A stretch of 64,000 bases of DNA from Labia minor (lineage: Eukaryota; Arthropoda; Insecta; Dermaptera; Spongiphoridae). The notes beneath the pieces are model-generated. The model was not told where the DNA came from, did no database searches, and was given only the letters and a program-made list of their open reading frames with translations. Positions 1-11,430 of the stretch are shown here, one piece after another (position 1 is the first letter of the stretch; each line of letters starts with the position of its first letter). The position numbers and the translations under genes are program-made. Location of the stretch: positions 7,590,491-7,654,490 of the forward strand of contig OY720345.1 in NCBI GenBank assembly GCA_963082975.1, given 5' to 3'.

Positions 1-36
1 TTGCGTAGGATGTTCAAAAGTCAGAGAATTTTTTAT
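1..36 (+). repeat. SINE-A 3' tail, cut by window edge
   Basis: The first bases match the last part of the tRNA-derived SINE seen complete near 7.64 and 26.83 kb: the TTGCGTAGGA block, then GTCAGAG and a T-run. The body lies outside the window. The match is short but specific. Confidence 0.6.
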
Positions 37-655
37 TAAATTATTTGAAATAATATTATTGTTATTAAAATAAATTTCCAGATTATATTACAAAAGAAAA
101 TCTAATTTAATTAAGTATTTTCATTCATTTTTTTTTAGAAATAAATAAATTAAAATAATTATATCATTAATAATTCTTTTATTTGTTCAAGGTTTTCCAA
201 ATTAGAAAATAATGTATTAAATTTAATGATAAATTGATGTACTGTGTGTGGGACTATGAAGGAATACTTGTAATAATAATTATATATATATATATATACA
301 TATATAGTCTTAGTAAAATATATGTTTACTGATGTGATATATATTTTTTTTTTTTTTTTTTTTTTTACAAATTTCATTTTGACTTTTGTCAATGATTGTG
401 TAGAAGAGAGCGTGATGAATAATAATTTTCCATGAATGAAAAAACAAGCGGATCATCTATAAAAACTGTTGCATTTGATAAAGTATTCGAATCTTAAATA
501 GAATAGATTTTTTTAACATAATAGAAACCACTTTTATCTTTATCATAGTAAAAGTAATTTACTATAAATTATAATAATTTAATTATAGAATAATAAATAT
601 TCTATTAAGTATGATATATATATTTTTTTTAAATAAATAAATATATATATATATA
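37..655. other. AT-rich DNA without recognised feature
   Basis: Only poly-T runs and (TA)n tracts near 280-305 and 640-660 are visible. The 77-codon open frame on the minus strand is AT-driven (poly-Lys and Tyr/Ile) and I do not call it a gene. Confidence 0.6.
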
Positions 656-1022
656 TATATAACTGATTCACTGTGCGAAATAAACGATTTTGTTAATTTT
701 TATAAAGAAAAATCGATCTGTATTGGTTTCATCCTCGGAAAAAATCATGATTATTATTTTTTTCTTAATTTAAAATAGGAAATTTTAATTACGTCAGTCA
801 GACAGCACTTCCTTAAATACAAAATATTATAAATAAATTAAAATTAAAAATATTTATGTTATATCCACAGGCCAAACTTTTCTGTCTTTTCAGTGCAATA
901 ATACGTAAGTTTAAGGGCTATATGTTTTATGACTATTTTTTTTTAATTTATGTTTTTTTTAATTATTTGAAATTGTTTCATATATTTTGTCGTTTATTTC
1001 GCACGGAGAAACCAGTTATATA
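656..1022 (+). mobile_element. Short inverted-repeat element of the G/H group
   Basis: The ends are inverted repeats of about 26-27 bp: 662-687 against 990-1016, with the block GTGCGAAATAAACGA identical on both sides. The inversion runs on into flanking TA repeats. The body holds the phrase 'atgttatatccacaggcc...cttttctgtctt' and an acgtcag motif, both also found in family H copies at 35.7-36.2 and 50.4-51.0 kb. I read it as a non-autonomous DNA element. The 66-codon open frame inside is not a convincing protein. Confidence 0.6.
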
Positions 1023-1275
1023 TATATATATTATTTTAAAAAAAAAATTGAGGTAAAGATGTTGCTCAGGTGTTAACAACTGCCGAAAATTTGATCAATG
1101 GAATAAACAATATTACTTAAAAATATATTCTATTTTCTACCATATAGAGTACATAAACATAAATATACTCGTATAGTAAGTAAAAATAAAAAAGAATATA
1201 ATGATTTATTTTTATTTAGAATGACTTTGTATCAAATATAAATTTTTGAAAGAAATAACTAGAAAAAAATAATAA
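1023..1275. other. AT-rich DNA, no feature seen
   Basis: A-runs and short TA tracts only. Confidence 0.5.
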
Positions 1276-2430
1276 TAGGTGTTTACAACATTGCTTCCGG
1301 CGTTTTCCAATAGATGGCTGTAACGGTAAGTGCGGATTGAAATAGATAGATCGTAGATGTCATACAATAGTCTTAGGCATTTGTAAACAAATCACTTTTG
1401 AAAAATTAGTCGATTTGTGCCTGGATTATAAAGTTATTCCTGATGAAAAAGTTAAATTTCCGACATTTGCGGCATGTTTTAATTTGCTGATTTATTATAA
1501 AGAAATCTGAGGCTGAGACTCATCACAAATGCTTTCAAAAGCGTATAGTGAGGTTGCTATTAGTGAAAAAACGTGCTGAGAGTGGTTTCAACGTTTCATG
1601 AATGGTGATTTTGACGTCGTTTTCGAAGATGCAGAATTAGTGGCATTTCATGATCAGAATTTATGTCCAACGCAACAAGAATTGACAAAAATATGGGGAG
1701 TGACTTAACAGCCATTTCAAAAAGCCTGAAAGTCATGTGAATAATTCAGAAACAAGGAAATTGGGTGCCAAGAGGTGTTGAAAGGTTTACAGCTGCTTGC
1801 AAGGCAGAAACAGAATGGATTTCTGTAACATATTGTGGTTCGAGACGAAAATGGATTCTTCAGAATAAACCCAAGCGTAGGAATTCATGGGAACTACCCG
1901 ACCATGATTCCATGTCGACAGTCAAACCGAATATTCACGGCTCCAAAGTCTAGCTCTGTATTTTGTGAGATCAGCTCGTCGTAGTGTATTCTAAGCTACT
2001 AAAACTGATTGAATCACAGGCGATCTGTATCGAAAGCAAAAGATGCGTTTGAGCCGAACACTAAAAGATAAACGGCCACAATAAAACGATAGACACGATA
2101 AAGCAATTTTGCAGTATAATAATGCTCGACCCCATGTCGTAAAATTAATCAAAATATAACTGGAAAGATTGAAATGAGAAGACATACTCCACCCACCGTA
2201 TTCTCCAGACTTTTCAGAAGTGAAAAAATTGGATCCATGCGTGGATTGCCTCAAAAGATGGCCAGTTTTTTCTACGTGGCATTCAAATGCTGCCCGAAAT
2301 ATGGATAATATTTTGAATTATAAATTTATAACCATTTTTTCACAAGAAAACGTTAACTTTCGAAAAAAAAAATTGGCCGAAGCAAAGTTCCATACCCAAT
2401 ATTTGAATATGAATAAATTCTAGAGTCATG
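1276..2430 (+). pseudogene. Old mariner transposase relic
   Basis: Scattered pieces in different frames match a mariner transposase in the right order. They are a leader with 'ccaatagatggctgtaac', an EKTC.EWFQRFMNGDFDV segment near 1567-1620, a QKQGNWVP piece near 1750, NPKRRNSW and KPNIHGSKV pieces (1765-1953), NNARPHVVKL near 2115-2145 and PPYSPDF near 2192-2212. Mariners join DNA with three acidic residues. Here the first acidic motif (GDE) reads CGS, the second (HDN) reads YNN, and several stops and frame changes are present. The terminal repeats are no longer clear, so the borders are approximate. It cannot encode an active enzyme. Confidence 0.75.
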
Positions 2431-3506
2431 AAAACAAGTGAACTAAAAACTTCTCGTATTTATTGAAAAATTACAAACTTAAAAACCTACATGAAAATTA
2501 AATTACTACATTTAAATTAGGTCTATCGAGTTATTTGTCGAGTGTTAATTACTATTTTTTTATAATCTAAAAAGTAAATTTCATATATTTAAAATAAAAT
2601 TAAAATTACACAATAAGATTTTGGATTTTACAAATAATTAATTAGACATATTTCGATAGGAAAGGTGGCATTTCAAATTACACCGAAGAAAAATATTATA
2701 AACTCAAAGCAAATATTCGAAAAATATATTATAAAATCCTCTATTATAATAATTAATACAATTTTACTATGATAAAGGCAATTCAAAATATAATGATATT
2801 TTTTTTTATTTAATCTTGAATTTCCTTAAATCATTATTCTTGAAAAGTGTTCAGTTCTCTTTCTACAATTGTAAACTTTTGTTGAGTGGTGTGGGAAAAG
2901 AGAGAAGAGGAAAGTAGAAGGGAAAACCATCCCCTTAAGGCCTTCTCCGTTTATTTCATAGGATCAATGCAACACAATGGAACTAGGTCGACACTCTTTT
3001 ACTTTTTTTTACTTTTTTTTTTTTTTTTTTTTATTAACCAACTCTCTTAAATTTTCAAAAGATCTCTATTAGTAACCATCATATCCCCTCTCTCTCTCTC
3101 TCTCTTTACATCGCAATTGAATAAAAATAAAATAAAATACAAATAAAAAACTATACCTTATCACATCTTTAAAACATTTTTTTGTTTGTTTCAAATTCAA
3201 AAACATTTAATATTTAAATATTTAAATATTTTTTTTTTGTTAATAAATTAATTCAATTATTTATTTATTTATTTTTTTATCGATTTTAAAATATTTTATT
3301 ATAATTTTTACCTCTATAAATATAATATTTAAAAAATAAAATATTTAATTTATTATTTATTTGGATTTTAATATTAATAAAATTATAATTTTTGAATTGT
3401 TCTATTCATCTATGATAATTACATTCATATCTATAAAATATGTCAGATATTTCGAGATATATAATAAATAATTGATTAAAAATTCATTAAATCGAAATAT
3501 ATTATA
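2431..3506. other. AT-rich DNA with one GC-richer patch and (TC)n
   Basis: A GC-richer patch at about 2880-3000 (polypurine stretch, then ccttaaggccttctccg) stands out from the AT background, and a (TC)n run lies at 3087-3106. Neither has coding signs. The patch could be a host regulatory element. Confidence 0.4.
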
Positions 3507-3649
3507 ATAATAGACAGTGGCGTCGGGCCGGGAGAGCACGTGCCCCCTCTCAAACATAGTGTAAAAAATAAATTTAAAAGTGTTTAGTTTTGTAACTGAG
3601 AACCCAAAAAAAAAAACATCTTTAAATTACTTATAAGTATAGTCCTAAC

Positions 3650-3880
3650 GAGTGATTCTCAACCACTGTGCCGCGGCACTTTAGTGTGCCGCGAGATTAT
3701 GAGGCTCTTAAACATTTCCGACTTTTTTTTCTAAATTTTCTAAAGGTAAACCGTTTTTGGGACCACTTTTTTTCAATATGGTAAACTTTTACACTTTTAC
3801 ACTTATCTTTTGTGTGCCGCCAAATTTTTAAACCTTTTAAAAGTGTGCCGCGATAAAAAAAAAAAGGTTGAGAATCACTG
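3650..3880. mobile_element. hAT MITE, family A (TTCTCAACC ends)
   Basis: The ends are inverted copies of AGTGATTCTCAACC. The inside is a chain of T-runs and short motifs (tgtgccgcg, ggtaaaccgtttttggg, tgccgccaaattttt) found again at 40.9, 45.2 and 48.3 kb. The 8-bp flanks are GTCCTAAC at 3642-3649 and GTCTAAAC at 3881-3888, matching at 6 of 8 positions. It has no coding capacity. Confidence 0.85.
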
Positions 3881-3888
3881 GTCTAAAC

Positions 3889-4214
3889 CATAGGTTCCCA
3901 AACTTTTTTGTGTCGTAAACCCCTTGTCATGTTTTTCGGTTTTGGGTAGACCCCCTAAATTGATTTTGATTTTTTATAAAAAAAATTTTACCCTTTTTAT
4001 TAGAGCCATATAGAAAAAACAATTTAACTTGATTTTGAGACATATTGAAAAAAAAAAAATCAAAATGTTTCAAAAGTCAATTTACCTTTTTTTTAGAGCC
4101 GGGAAAACACGTAGACCCCCATAGACCCCCATTTTCATTTCATGGACCCCCAAATTTGTTATTCGCTGCCGTAGACCCCTTGGAGGTTGAAATAGACCAC
4201 TTTGGGAACCTATG
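3889..4214. mobile_element. hAT MITE, family B (CATAGGTTCCCAAA ends)
   Basis: The ends CATAGGTTCCCAAAC and, inverted, CATAGGTTCCCAAAG form about 14 bp of terminal repeat. The flanks are a perfect 8-bp duplication GTCTAAAC at 3881-3888 and 4215-4222. A second copy lies at 54198-54418. Repeated 'agacccc' blocks fill the inside, and no protein is encoded. Confidence 0.9.
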
Positions 4215-4358
4215 GTCTAAACGTTATGAATAAATAAATAATTTAATAAATAATAAAATAAAATAATAATTTATTTGTCAAAATATTTTCTGGGGTAGAC
4301 CCCCGGACCACCCCGTGCCCCCCAACATAATAGATCACGCTACGCGACTGATAATAGA

Positions 4359-5588
4359 CATTTTTTAATTTTTTTTTTTTTTTTTAAATCATTATTTTAT
4401 AATAATTTATTTTTTATATTTTTTAAGTTGTCATTTATGATTTTTTTTAATCCCCTCCATTGTGACTTTTTAAATCTAAAAACCTCAATTTTGAATGACA
4501 ATTTCATTTAATTAATTGTCTTTGTTTTAGATAGAAGTTGAATAAATTCAGAGGAGGTATGGAGCAGGTGGAAGTGAGTTGAATTGAGAGAGGAAAAGAA
4601 AATAATATATAAGAAAGATCACAATTGAAATGAATAGAACGTTCAACTCGATTACTAATTGATTTGGCAAATGCTTGTCGGGTCTTTATTCATTTTAAAA
4701 ATGTTCTTTAAAAAAACATTTTTATAATGCATAATATATAATTAAAAATCATAAAATTTATTTTTTAGTAAACTGACATTAATTTTAAAGAATAACTTAT
4801 TATATATGATCTTAGACATCAAGAGTTAATTTTATATAAGAAATAGTTAATTTAAATTTATAAGAAATCTGTCAATCAGTCAAAATTATATCTATCTAAA
4901 ATATTTTAATAGAAAAATAATAGTTAAATAATATTTCTATGAATTTTATATGATAAATTTTATGAGTTAAAACAATTTATAAGAAAATATAAAAAGATGG
5001 AAAATCAAAAGTACATATTAACTTTGTTATTCATTTTGAAAAATTTTCATTTTTATAATTTACTTTAGAAAATTTCAATGAAAACTTTTATAATATTTTA
5101 TTTATTTATTTAAAAAATGAATAAATATGAAAATAAATATTCATGATACATGATAAAGAAAGTCAAATGTAAGGGAATTGTATGCATGCGTTCCTTTCTT
5201 TTTAAAAGCAAGTGAAATTAAAATAAACGTACAAGTGTTCTTAAATATATATATATGTATATTGTATATATGAGAGAGTGAGAAGAGAGAAAGAAAAAGA
5301 AAAGAGGGTGGGGGGATGCTTTTGATTTGAAAGGCATAGTATTCAGCATCTTTGCTTGCACCTTTCAAAAGGGAAAACTCTAATAATCAAAAATTGAAAA
5401 TACGTAGGTATTGTTCGATTGAATCCTTTCAAGATAAAAAAAAATCTATGTTATTGAATTTCTTCTACAAATTTTTTATTTATTATTATTTGAAATGCAA
5501 TTTAGTTGAGAATAAAATGAAGAAATTTCTTTTTTTTTTGTGATAATATAATAAATTAGAGATGTATTAATAACTAAAAAATATAACT
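4359..5588. other. AT-rich DNA, no gene seen
   Basis: Contains a purine-rich patch near 4550-4615, a GA-rich patch at 5270-5325 and otherwise A/T runs. The small open frames at 5141-5543 look like composition noise. Confidence 0.5.
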
Positions 5589-5596
5589 ACTTAGTT

Positions 5597-5873
5597 CAGT
5601 GGTTTCCAACCTTTCTGTACCGGCGCCCCCCTTTTTTTAAAAAAAAATTCTTGCGCCCCCCTTAATTTTTGTAATAATCTAATTTCATAAATACTCACAT
5701 AATATAGTAATTTCTTTAATGGGCTACAAAATAACACATACACATTACACACCTACACACACTCAATTAAGCAAAAACATATTATCTTATAGATTATTAT
5801 AGATTTTAGAAAATTGGTTCTAATACATTCGCGCCCCCCAGAGAGGGCGCGCCCCACACGTTGGAAAACACTG
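5597..5873. mobile_element. hAT MITE, family D (GGTTTCCAAC ends)
   Basis: Terminal repeats CAGTGGTTTCCAAC and, inverted, CAGTGTTTTCCAAC bound a 277-bp element. A perfect 8-bp duplication ACTTAGTT lies at 5589-5596 and 5874-5881. GC-rich 'gcgcccccc' blocks mirror each other inside the ends, and the middle is AT-rich and non-coding. A partial relative starts at 48022. Confidence 0.92.
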
Positions 5874-5881
5874 ACTTAGTT

Positions 5882-6510
5882 GTTAAATAAAAAATTTTTA
5901 ATATAAAGATTGTTTTTAAATAATTTCCAATAATAATCAGTTTTTTATGGATTTATCGAAAAATTAATGTATCACAGGGAAAAGAAGTGTGCAAAATTTC
6001 AGATCAATAGGCTGATTAAAAGTTTGCTTAATTTATAGCTATATATATTTACTTTAGCTGATATGCCACTGATATTATCTAACAATGAAGGGGGGAGAGA
6101 GGGCTGTAATCTTTTGGATAACCTTTCTTGTTATATTAATCATCATCCAACAACTGTTGCCTAGAAGGATAATTGAGATTGTATAATTAGATTAATATTT
6201 AATTTTAGATGCAAGTGATATTTATAAATAGTAATCAGTTACAAAACATAGAATGTTTTATCATTGATATACCTGTTTTACCTAGTATTTTTCCAAAAAT
6301 ATAAATCATTCTACTACTACTAACATTAATAATAATAATAATAATAAACAAATATAATAATAAAATAAATTAGACTTGAACAAACTTAGAATATCTTTTG
6401 GGGGGCGGTAATACCTTTCTTAATTAATATCTTCATTTGTAACCATATTAAAAAATATTGGATCTTCTCATATATACTGACCAAATCTATGTAGATTATA
6501 AATTCCCACA
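5882..6510. other. AT-rich DNA, no feature seen
   Basis: Holds an (AAT)n run near 6333-6347 and no repeat family that I recognise. Confidence 0.5.
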
Positions 6511-6512
6511 TA

Positions 6513-7418
6513 TGAGGTGTGTTCGAAAAGTAAGGTGACTTTGTATTTTGATGAAAAAATATTTATTTATTTATCAATATTTATGTTGTCCCATTCAAAG
6601 TAATCCCCCTCAGATATAATACACTTATGCCAATGGTTTTTCCAATTTTCAAAGCACTTCTCATAAGCACTTTTCGGTATAGCCTTGAGCTCTTCCAGCG
6701 ATGCAGTCTTTATCTCCTCAATCGATGCAAATCTCCGTCCTCTCATAGGTCCCTATTGTTTTGGGAAGAAGAAAAAGTCACATGGGGCTAAATCCGGTGA
6801 ATATGGTGGCTGAGGCATGATTGTGGTATTGTTTTTGGCCAAAAATCTCTCACAAGCCAAGATGAGTGAGAAGGGGCATTATCGTGATGCAAAAGTCATG
6901 AATTGTTTTTCCACAATTCTGGACGTTTTCTTCGTATTGCTTCTCGCAAACGGCGCATAACTTCAAGATAATACGGTTTATTGACCGTACGACCATATGG
7001 TAAGAACTCCTGATGCACCACGCCATGGTAATCGAAGAAAACAGTGAGCAAAAGCGTCCAGAGCGAGGCTCGTCATTGGCATCTTCCCGGCCATCTTGGA
7101 AGAGTTTGTACCACTTTTTTTACTCAGAACAGTTTCACCGTATGCCATTGTCAACATTTCAAGTGTTTCGGAGCACTTTATTTTATTTTTTACACAAAAT
7201 TTGATACAAATCCTTTGATCCATATTTTTCGATAGCAAAAAATCGCCGAGCACGCAAAACACTTATAACCTTTACGCCTCTCACAACCAAACAAAAAATG
7301 CTATACACTTGAAACTTGGTAGAGATGTTTGGGAAGAGTGTACCAACATAACAAAACAAAAAAAATCGACGTTGCCCGCGAAATTTGAAAAGTCACCTTA
7401 CTTTTCGAACACACCTCG
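6513..7418 (-). pseudogene. Deleted mariner transposon, family M1
   Basis: Inverted repeats of about 28 bp (GAGGTGTGTTCGAAAAGTAA...) bound the element, with TA at both edges, the mariner target duplication. On the minus strand the N-terminal part (MDQRICIKFCVKNKIKC, about 6978-7217) runs into FAHCF.RLPW and then, in shifting frames, HHDNAPSHSS, PYSPDLAPCDFFF and KTASLEELKAIPKSAYEKCFENW. The helix-turn-helix to first-catalytic-aspartate region is missing, so the element is 906 bp against about 1.25-1.3 kb for a complete mariner. Frameshifts and a stop disable the rest. Related copies are at 30.5 and 42.1 kb. Confidence 0.9.
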
Positions 7419-7420
7419 TA

Positions 7421-7639
7421 TTCTGCTGATTGATAAATTAAGAGTCATATAATAATAATTATAATAATAATAATGCAGTTAACGTTCTATATAAGCAACT
7501 CATTTGAACCAATTTTAATAAATTATTATAGAGTCAAAAATAAAAGGAGGACGTTATGAGGGTAAGGTGAATTCCCTTTCTACCTCATCTTTATGCCTAA
7601 TCTCGACAGAAAGAATAAAATAATATATTGTACGTATTA
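7421..7639. other. AT-rich spacer
   Basis: Contains an (ATA)n run near 7449-7473 and nothing else that I can name. Confidence 0.4.
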
Positions 7640-7929
7640 GAAGGCGCCATTGGGTGATTGGGTAGCGAACCTGCGAACATTCACATGGTCCCGGGTTCAA
7701 GTCCCGGGCCTGGCAAGGGAATTTCCCGAGCTGGGGTCTATGGGACAGAGTCAACCCAGCCTCTGGGAACAACATTGGGGAAAAGCTACTTGATAGCGCC
7801 TCCGATCAAGAAAATCAAGGAAAAGGTTGAGAGGACCCGTTCTACTGATCATAGGACACCTCATTGATATAACCGGCTTGATAGGCGTTGTCCTTGCGTA
7901 GGACGTACAAAGTCAGAGGTTTTTTTTTT
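7640..7929 (+). mobile_element. SINE-A (tRNA-derived), complete copy
   Basis: The 5' part looks like a tRNA gene. A box-A-like stretch (TTGGGTGATTGGGTAGCG) is followed about 35 bp later by GGTTCAAGTCC, a perfect box B for RNA polymerase III. About 210 bp of unrelated body follows and it ends in a T-run after GTCAGAGG. The same unit recurs at 26833-27122 and, inverted and interrupted, at 46306-47012. The 69-codon open frame inside is shared by copies only because the repeat is shared. No clear target duplication is visible here. Confidence 0.85.
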
Positions 7930-8985
7930 ATGTATATCAAGTCATAGATGAAAATTTACTGATGATTAAAGTGTTTCAAAATTTAGATAGTATTATAAAT
8001 AAAAATTCCACCACGGTAATATAATTAATATGTAAAATATTTCTAAATTTTCCAAAGTCAGATTAAAAAGCCATCAATTGAATTAAAATTTTTATTTCCA
8101 AATTCCTTGATATACTTAACATTTATTAATTTTTTGAATTAAGAAAAAAAAATAAAGTAAAATGTAAAATGAATTTTCTTAAAGATGTTTGGGTTTTTAA
8201 AACTTGTCAATTGATAAATTAGAAAAAATTATCGATACACCTTTCAAGAGGAAAAAAAAACTTTAAAATTCTCAAAAAATGATATCTGAAAGTCTTTCAA
8301 CATTCTATGGTTTATCAATATAATCAATCTGAAAGGATTATTTCTTTCTTAGTAATTTATTACTTCAAATAAATATAACAAATAGCTCTACAGAAAGGCG
8401 ATCATCTGCTCATTATCAATAAAAAGTTTGAAATTTATTTGGAAAATGTGAAAATTCAGTGAATTTTACAAATTAAAAACTTTTCTATTTATTTATTATT
8501 ATTAATATTATTTTTTTTTTTTTGTTGTATTGTATATAACTTAACCTCCCTATTAACTCGCATATTCACTAACCTACCTTTCCTGCTTTTTTTTAAATTA
8601 AAATTTATTAATAAAGTAATTTTAAATAAAAAATAAAAACAAACAAAAATTTTTTACTTAATAAAATTATTTTCTTTTCTCATAGGAATGGTGCCTCCTC
8701 TTTTTTTCCTATTCTTACTTTAGATTTTTTTTTATTATTTTTTTTAATAAAATTATTTTTCTGTTTATATGGCTGTCGACTTTTTCCTTAAGGAGTCCTT
8801 TTTATCACCAATCTCTCTGATTAAACTTCTTTTGAAATTAACTATGAAACTAAAACTCTCTTCTGAATTAAAGGAAAAATTTATCAATTACATATACGAG
8901 GTTTGTTATTTATATTAATTATTATGTTAATTATGTTAATATGTATATATAATCTATAAAATATAAAATTAAACATTTTTACTAT
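7930..8985. other. AT-rich DNA, no feature seen
   Basis: Poly-T runs at 8510-8525 and 8725-8760, and no recognised element. Confidence 0.5.
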
Positions 8986-9281
8986 CTCGCCAGAAATAGT
9001 ATTGCGATCACGAAAATTTTCGTTGTCGAGATTTTGATGTTTACGTTTTGAAGGTTCCTGAATCATTTTCAGTAAGGTTGAGAAAAGTTTCTGTGTATGT
9101 GTGTGTATGTATGTGTGTTTGTATGTAGACAAGATTACACAAAAACGGTTTGAGCTAGAATCATGAAATTTGGTATATGGAAATTATTCAAAATTCGTAG
9201 TTTTCTATCAACTTTTGAGAAATGTAGCTCATTCGGAAGAGGGTCATTACCTACAACGTTTTGATTTTTTTCTCTCTAAAG

Positions 9282-9699
9282 CATGCTAAAGTGCGGCCCA
9301 AAACCTTTTGAGATGATGCCCAAACGCAAAATATGAAAATATTTAAATTTGGTCATTTCTTCTAAAAAAATTAATGTTTGCAATATTTTTCATGTTCATT
9401 TATAATTTTATATATCTATCTAATTCAAATAAAAAAATTATAATAAAAAGAAGTTATTTTTTTTTAATATAACTATATATACAGTAAAACCTCTCTATAA
9501 GGATATTATCAAAACACTGTTAAAAACAATGTTTATTGTGAATTAAAATGAATGGAGTAACTATTAGACGTGTCCTTATAGAGAGGTTTTACTGTAGTTA
9601 ATTTTATTTCCATTTGTTGATTAAATATTTATGTGCGGCCCAGCATAAGTTTTATTCTTTTGCAATATGGCCCTCGAATGGTCAGTTTAGACACCCATG
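9282..9699. mobile_element. hAT-like element inside family F copy 1
   Basis: A perfect 8-bp duplication CTCTAAAG flanks it at 9274-9281 and 9700-9707. It interrupts the family F phrase that reads CCTCTAAAGTGACC elsewhere. Ends CATG...GTGCGGCCC and, inverted, CATGGGTGTCTAAACTGACC are imperfect inverted repeats, with 'gcggccc' sub-terminal blocks on both sides. It carries the pogo-like MITE at 9482-9594 and no protein. Confidence 0.85.
9482..9594. mobile_element. pogo/Tigger-like MITE, 113 bp
   Basis: Terminal inverted repeats of about 23 bp start CAGTAAAACCTCTCTATAAG, with one mismatch at the inner end. TA lies on both sides (9480-9481 and 9595-9596), as expected for the Tc1/mariner/pogo superfamily. 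It is non-coding and forms the innermost level of a three-step nest. Confidence 0.85.
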
Positions 9700-9991
9700 C
9701 TCTAAAGTGACCGTAAAAATAAAGATATATGTTTGATAATTTTTCACATGATTAAAAATTGTATAAAACTGCTATATATAGAATATCAGCTTGATTGAAT
9801 CGCTGAAGATACCAGAATTAATTTTTTAACACTGCAAATCTCACGCTCCAACACGTGATGTGGTGCCATTTAACAAAGAGCCAGCACGTGCTGGTTTAAT
9901 AAATATTATTTATTAATTTTAATTTAAATATAATATATGTTATTTAATCCAATTCAAATTGCGAGATAGTCGAGTTGAGACACTCCAGCTT

Positions 9992-11425
9992 ATTTTGTAA
10001 TCAATGTAACGAGTATATAAATAAATAAAAAAATTATGTTAAAAATAAAACAAATTACAAATATAATATATAAAATACTTAAAAATAAATATATAATTAT
10101 AGATACTCTTAACAGGAAAAACTTTTTAAACAGGTAATGATTATTAAATTACGGAATAATGAATATAAACGACGTTTCCACTTTCCCTCGAGTAAAGAGA
10201 GAGAGAGAGAGAGAAATAAAGAGAAAAAAAAAATTATCTACCCCAAGTAAAAATTAAAATATAAAGTTTAGTTAAAGAAAAAAATAACGTATATGTATAT
10301 TACTGAGAATACGTATTTGTTTGAGTATGTCTGTGTGAAATCCTATATATAAAGTAATATTTAAGTAATTAAAAGAGCTCTTAAACATATGAGCTTAATG
10401 TAAATTAAATCAAATCAAAATGTATGTATACATTATAATAATAATTCTACCTTACCTACTCTTTTTAATTTAATTAAAAAAAACACTAACACAAATATAT
10501 ATACTTTTTAGGGGAAAATTTCCTAATCATAATAAAAACAAGAGTAACGTATATTTCCTTAACTAAATAAAAATTATTACGGATTTAAAAATTAAAATGT
10601 TTAAACACTAAATATATATATATATTATGTTGATAGAATTGAATTTAATTATTTTTATTTAATTTATTATATATATATATATATAGTATATGTATATATA
10701 AAGAAAGAGGAAAGTTGAGTGCTTCTTATACCTCTGACATTCACTTTTCAACTACTTCAATCTTAGTTGACCCCTCAAGGCAATTTAATTTTCAAACTGC
10801 CTAAAGTATTTCTAAATTAAAATCAACGAGAGAGTTCTTTATGTAGAAAGATAAGTTAAAAATTGTTTTGTTTTTTTTAATATCATATATATATATATAA
10901 ACAATTGGGATAATTATTTATGTCATTCAATAATAAATAATTAATGAATAAATGAAATGCAATAATTATTATAATTTACTTATTATTTAAATTATAATAA
11001 AATTAATTATACAATAATTAATAGTATACATTTTATTGATTATTGCTAAATGTATTATCAAAATTGAATTATATATTAGAAATTAAATATGAATTTCTTA
11101 ATAATGTAATTGAATTTTTAATTATTTTATAATCTATTTACAATGATATTTGAAACAGGAAAAATTAAAGAGTTGGAGGAGGGGGGGGGGGTAAGTAAGT
11201 TAAAGTTAATTTATAAATAATAGAGAAAAAAGGTTAAAATAATTCACAAAATTTTTATACCTAAATTTCAGAAATTGTAAATGATAAAAATTATTTCCCG
11301 CATCAGTTTGAAATTATAATAGATAAATTGTCCTAAATATTGTTCAAAGAATTATAGGAATTATTATATGTACATTTTATGACACTTGGGAATATTTTAT
11401 AAATATTTTTATCATCTACTTTTAA
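9992..11425. other. AT-rich DNA without gene
   Basis: Contains (AG)n at 10196-10213, several (TA)n tracts (10613-10625, 10668-10684, 10886-10898), a G-run at 11179-11190 and no recognised repeat family. Confidence 0.5.
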
Positions 11426-11430
11426 ATTTG

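Larger units (their letters stand above)
3515..4350. mobile_element. hAT-like element carrying two inner insertions
   Basis: The ends CAGTGGCGTCG (3515) and, inverted, CAGTCGCGTAG (ending at 4350) are imperfect terminal repeats. They are flanked by a perfect 8-bp target duplication ATAATAGA at 3507-3514 and 4351-4358, the hAT hallmark. GC-rich C-runs lie just inside both ends. Two other hAT elements, 3650-3880 and 3889-4214, sit inside it. Without them only about 280 bp of the host element remain, and no transposase is present. Confidence 0.85.
8991..9991 (+). mobile_element. Family F (HINE/DINE-1-like) element, copy 1
   Basis: It begins TTTTTACTATCTCGCC and carries a TGTG/TGTA microsatellite at about 9093-9125. 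A conserved core (GGGTCATTACCTACAACGTT, ACTGCTATATATAGAAT) follows. It ends with GCGAGATAGTCGAG, the inverse of the 5' motif, then a hairpin (GAG[T]...CACTC, TGAGACACTCCA here) and CTTAT. That order matches Helentron-associated INE elements. The body is interrupted by the hAT insertion at 9282-9699. It is non-coding, and at least ten more copies are in the window. Confidence 0.8.

Noticed and set aside
7554-7867. Open frames on both strands repeated near 26.85 kb
   Set aside because: Both are SINE-A sequence. Their conservation reflects the repeat and not protein selection.
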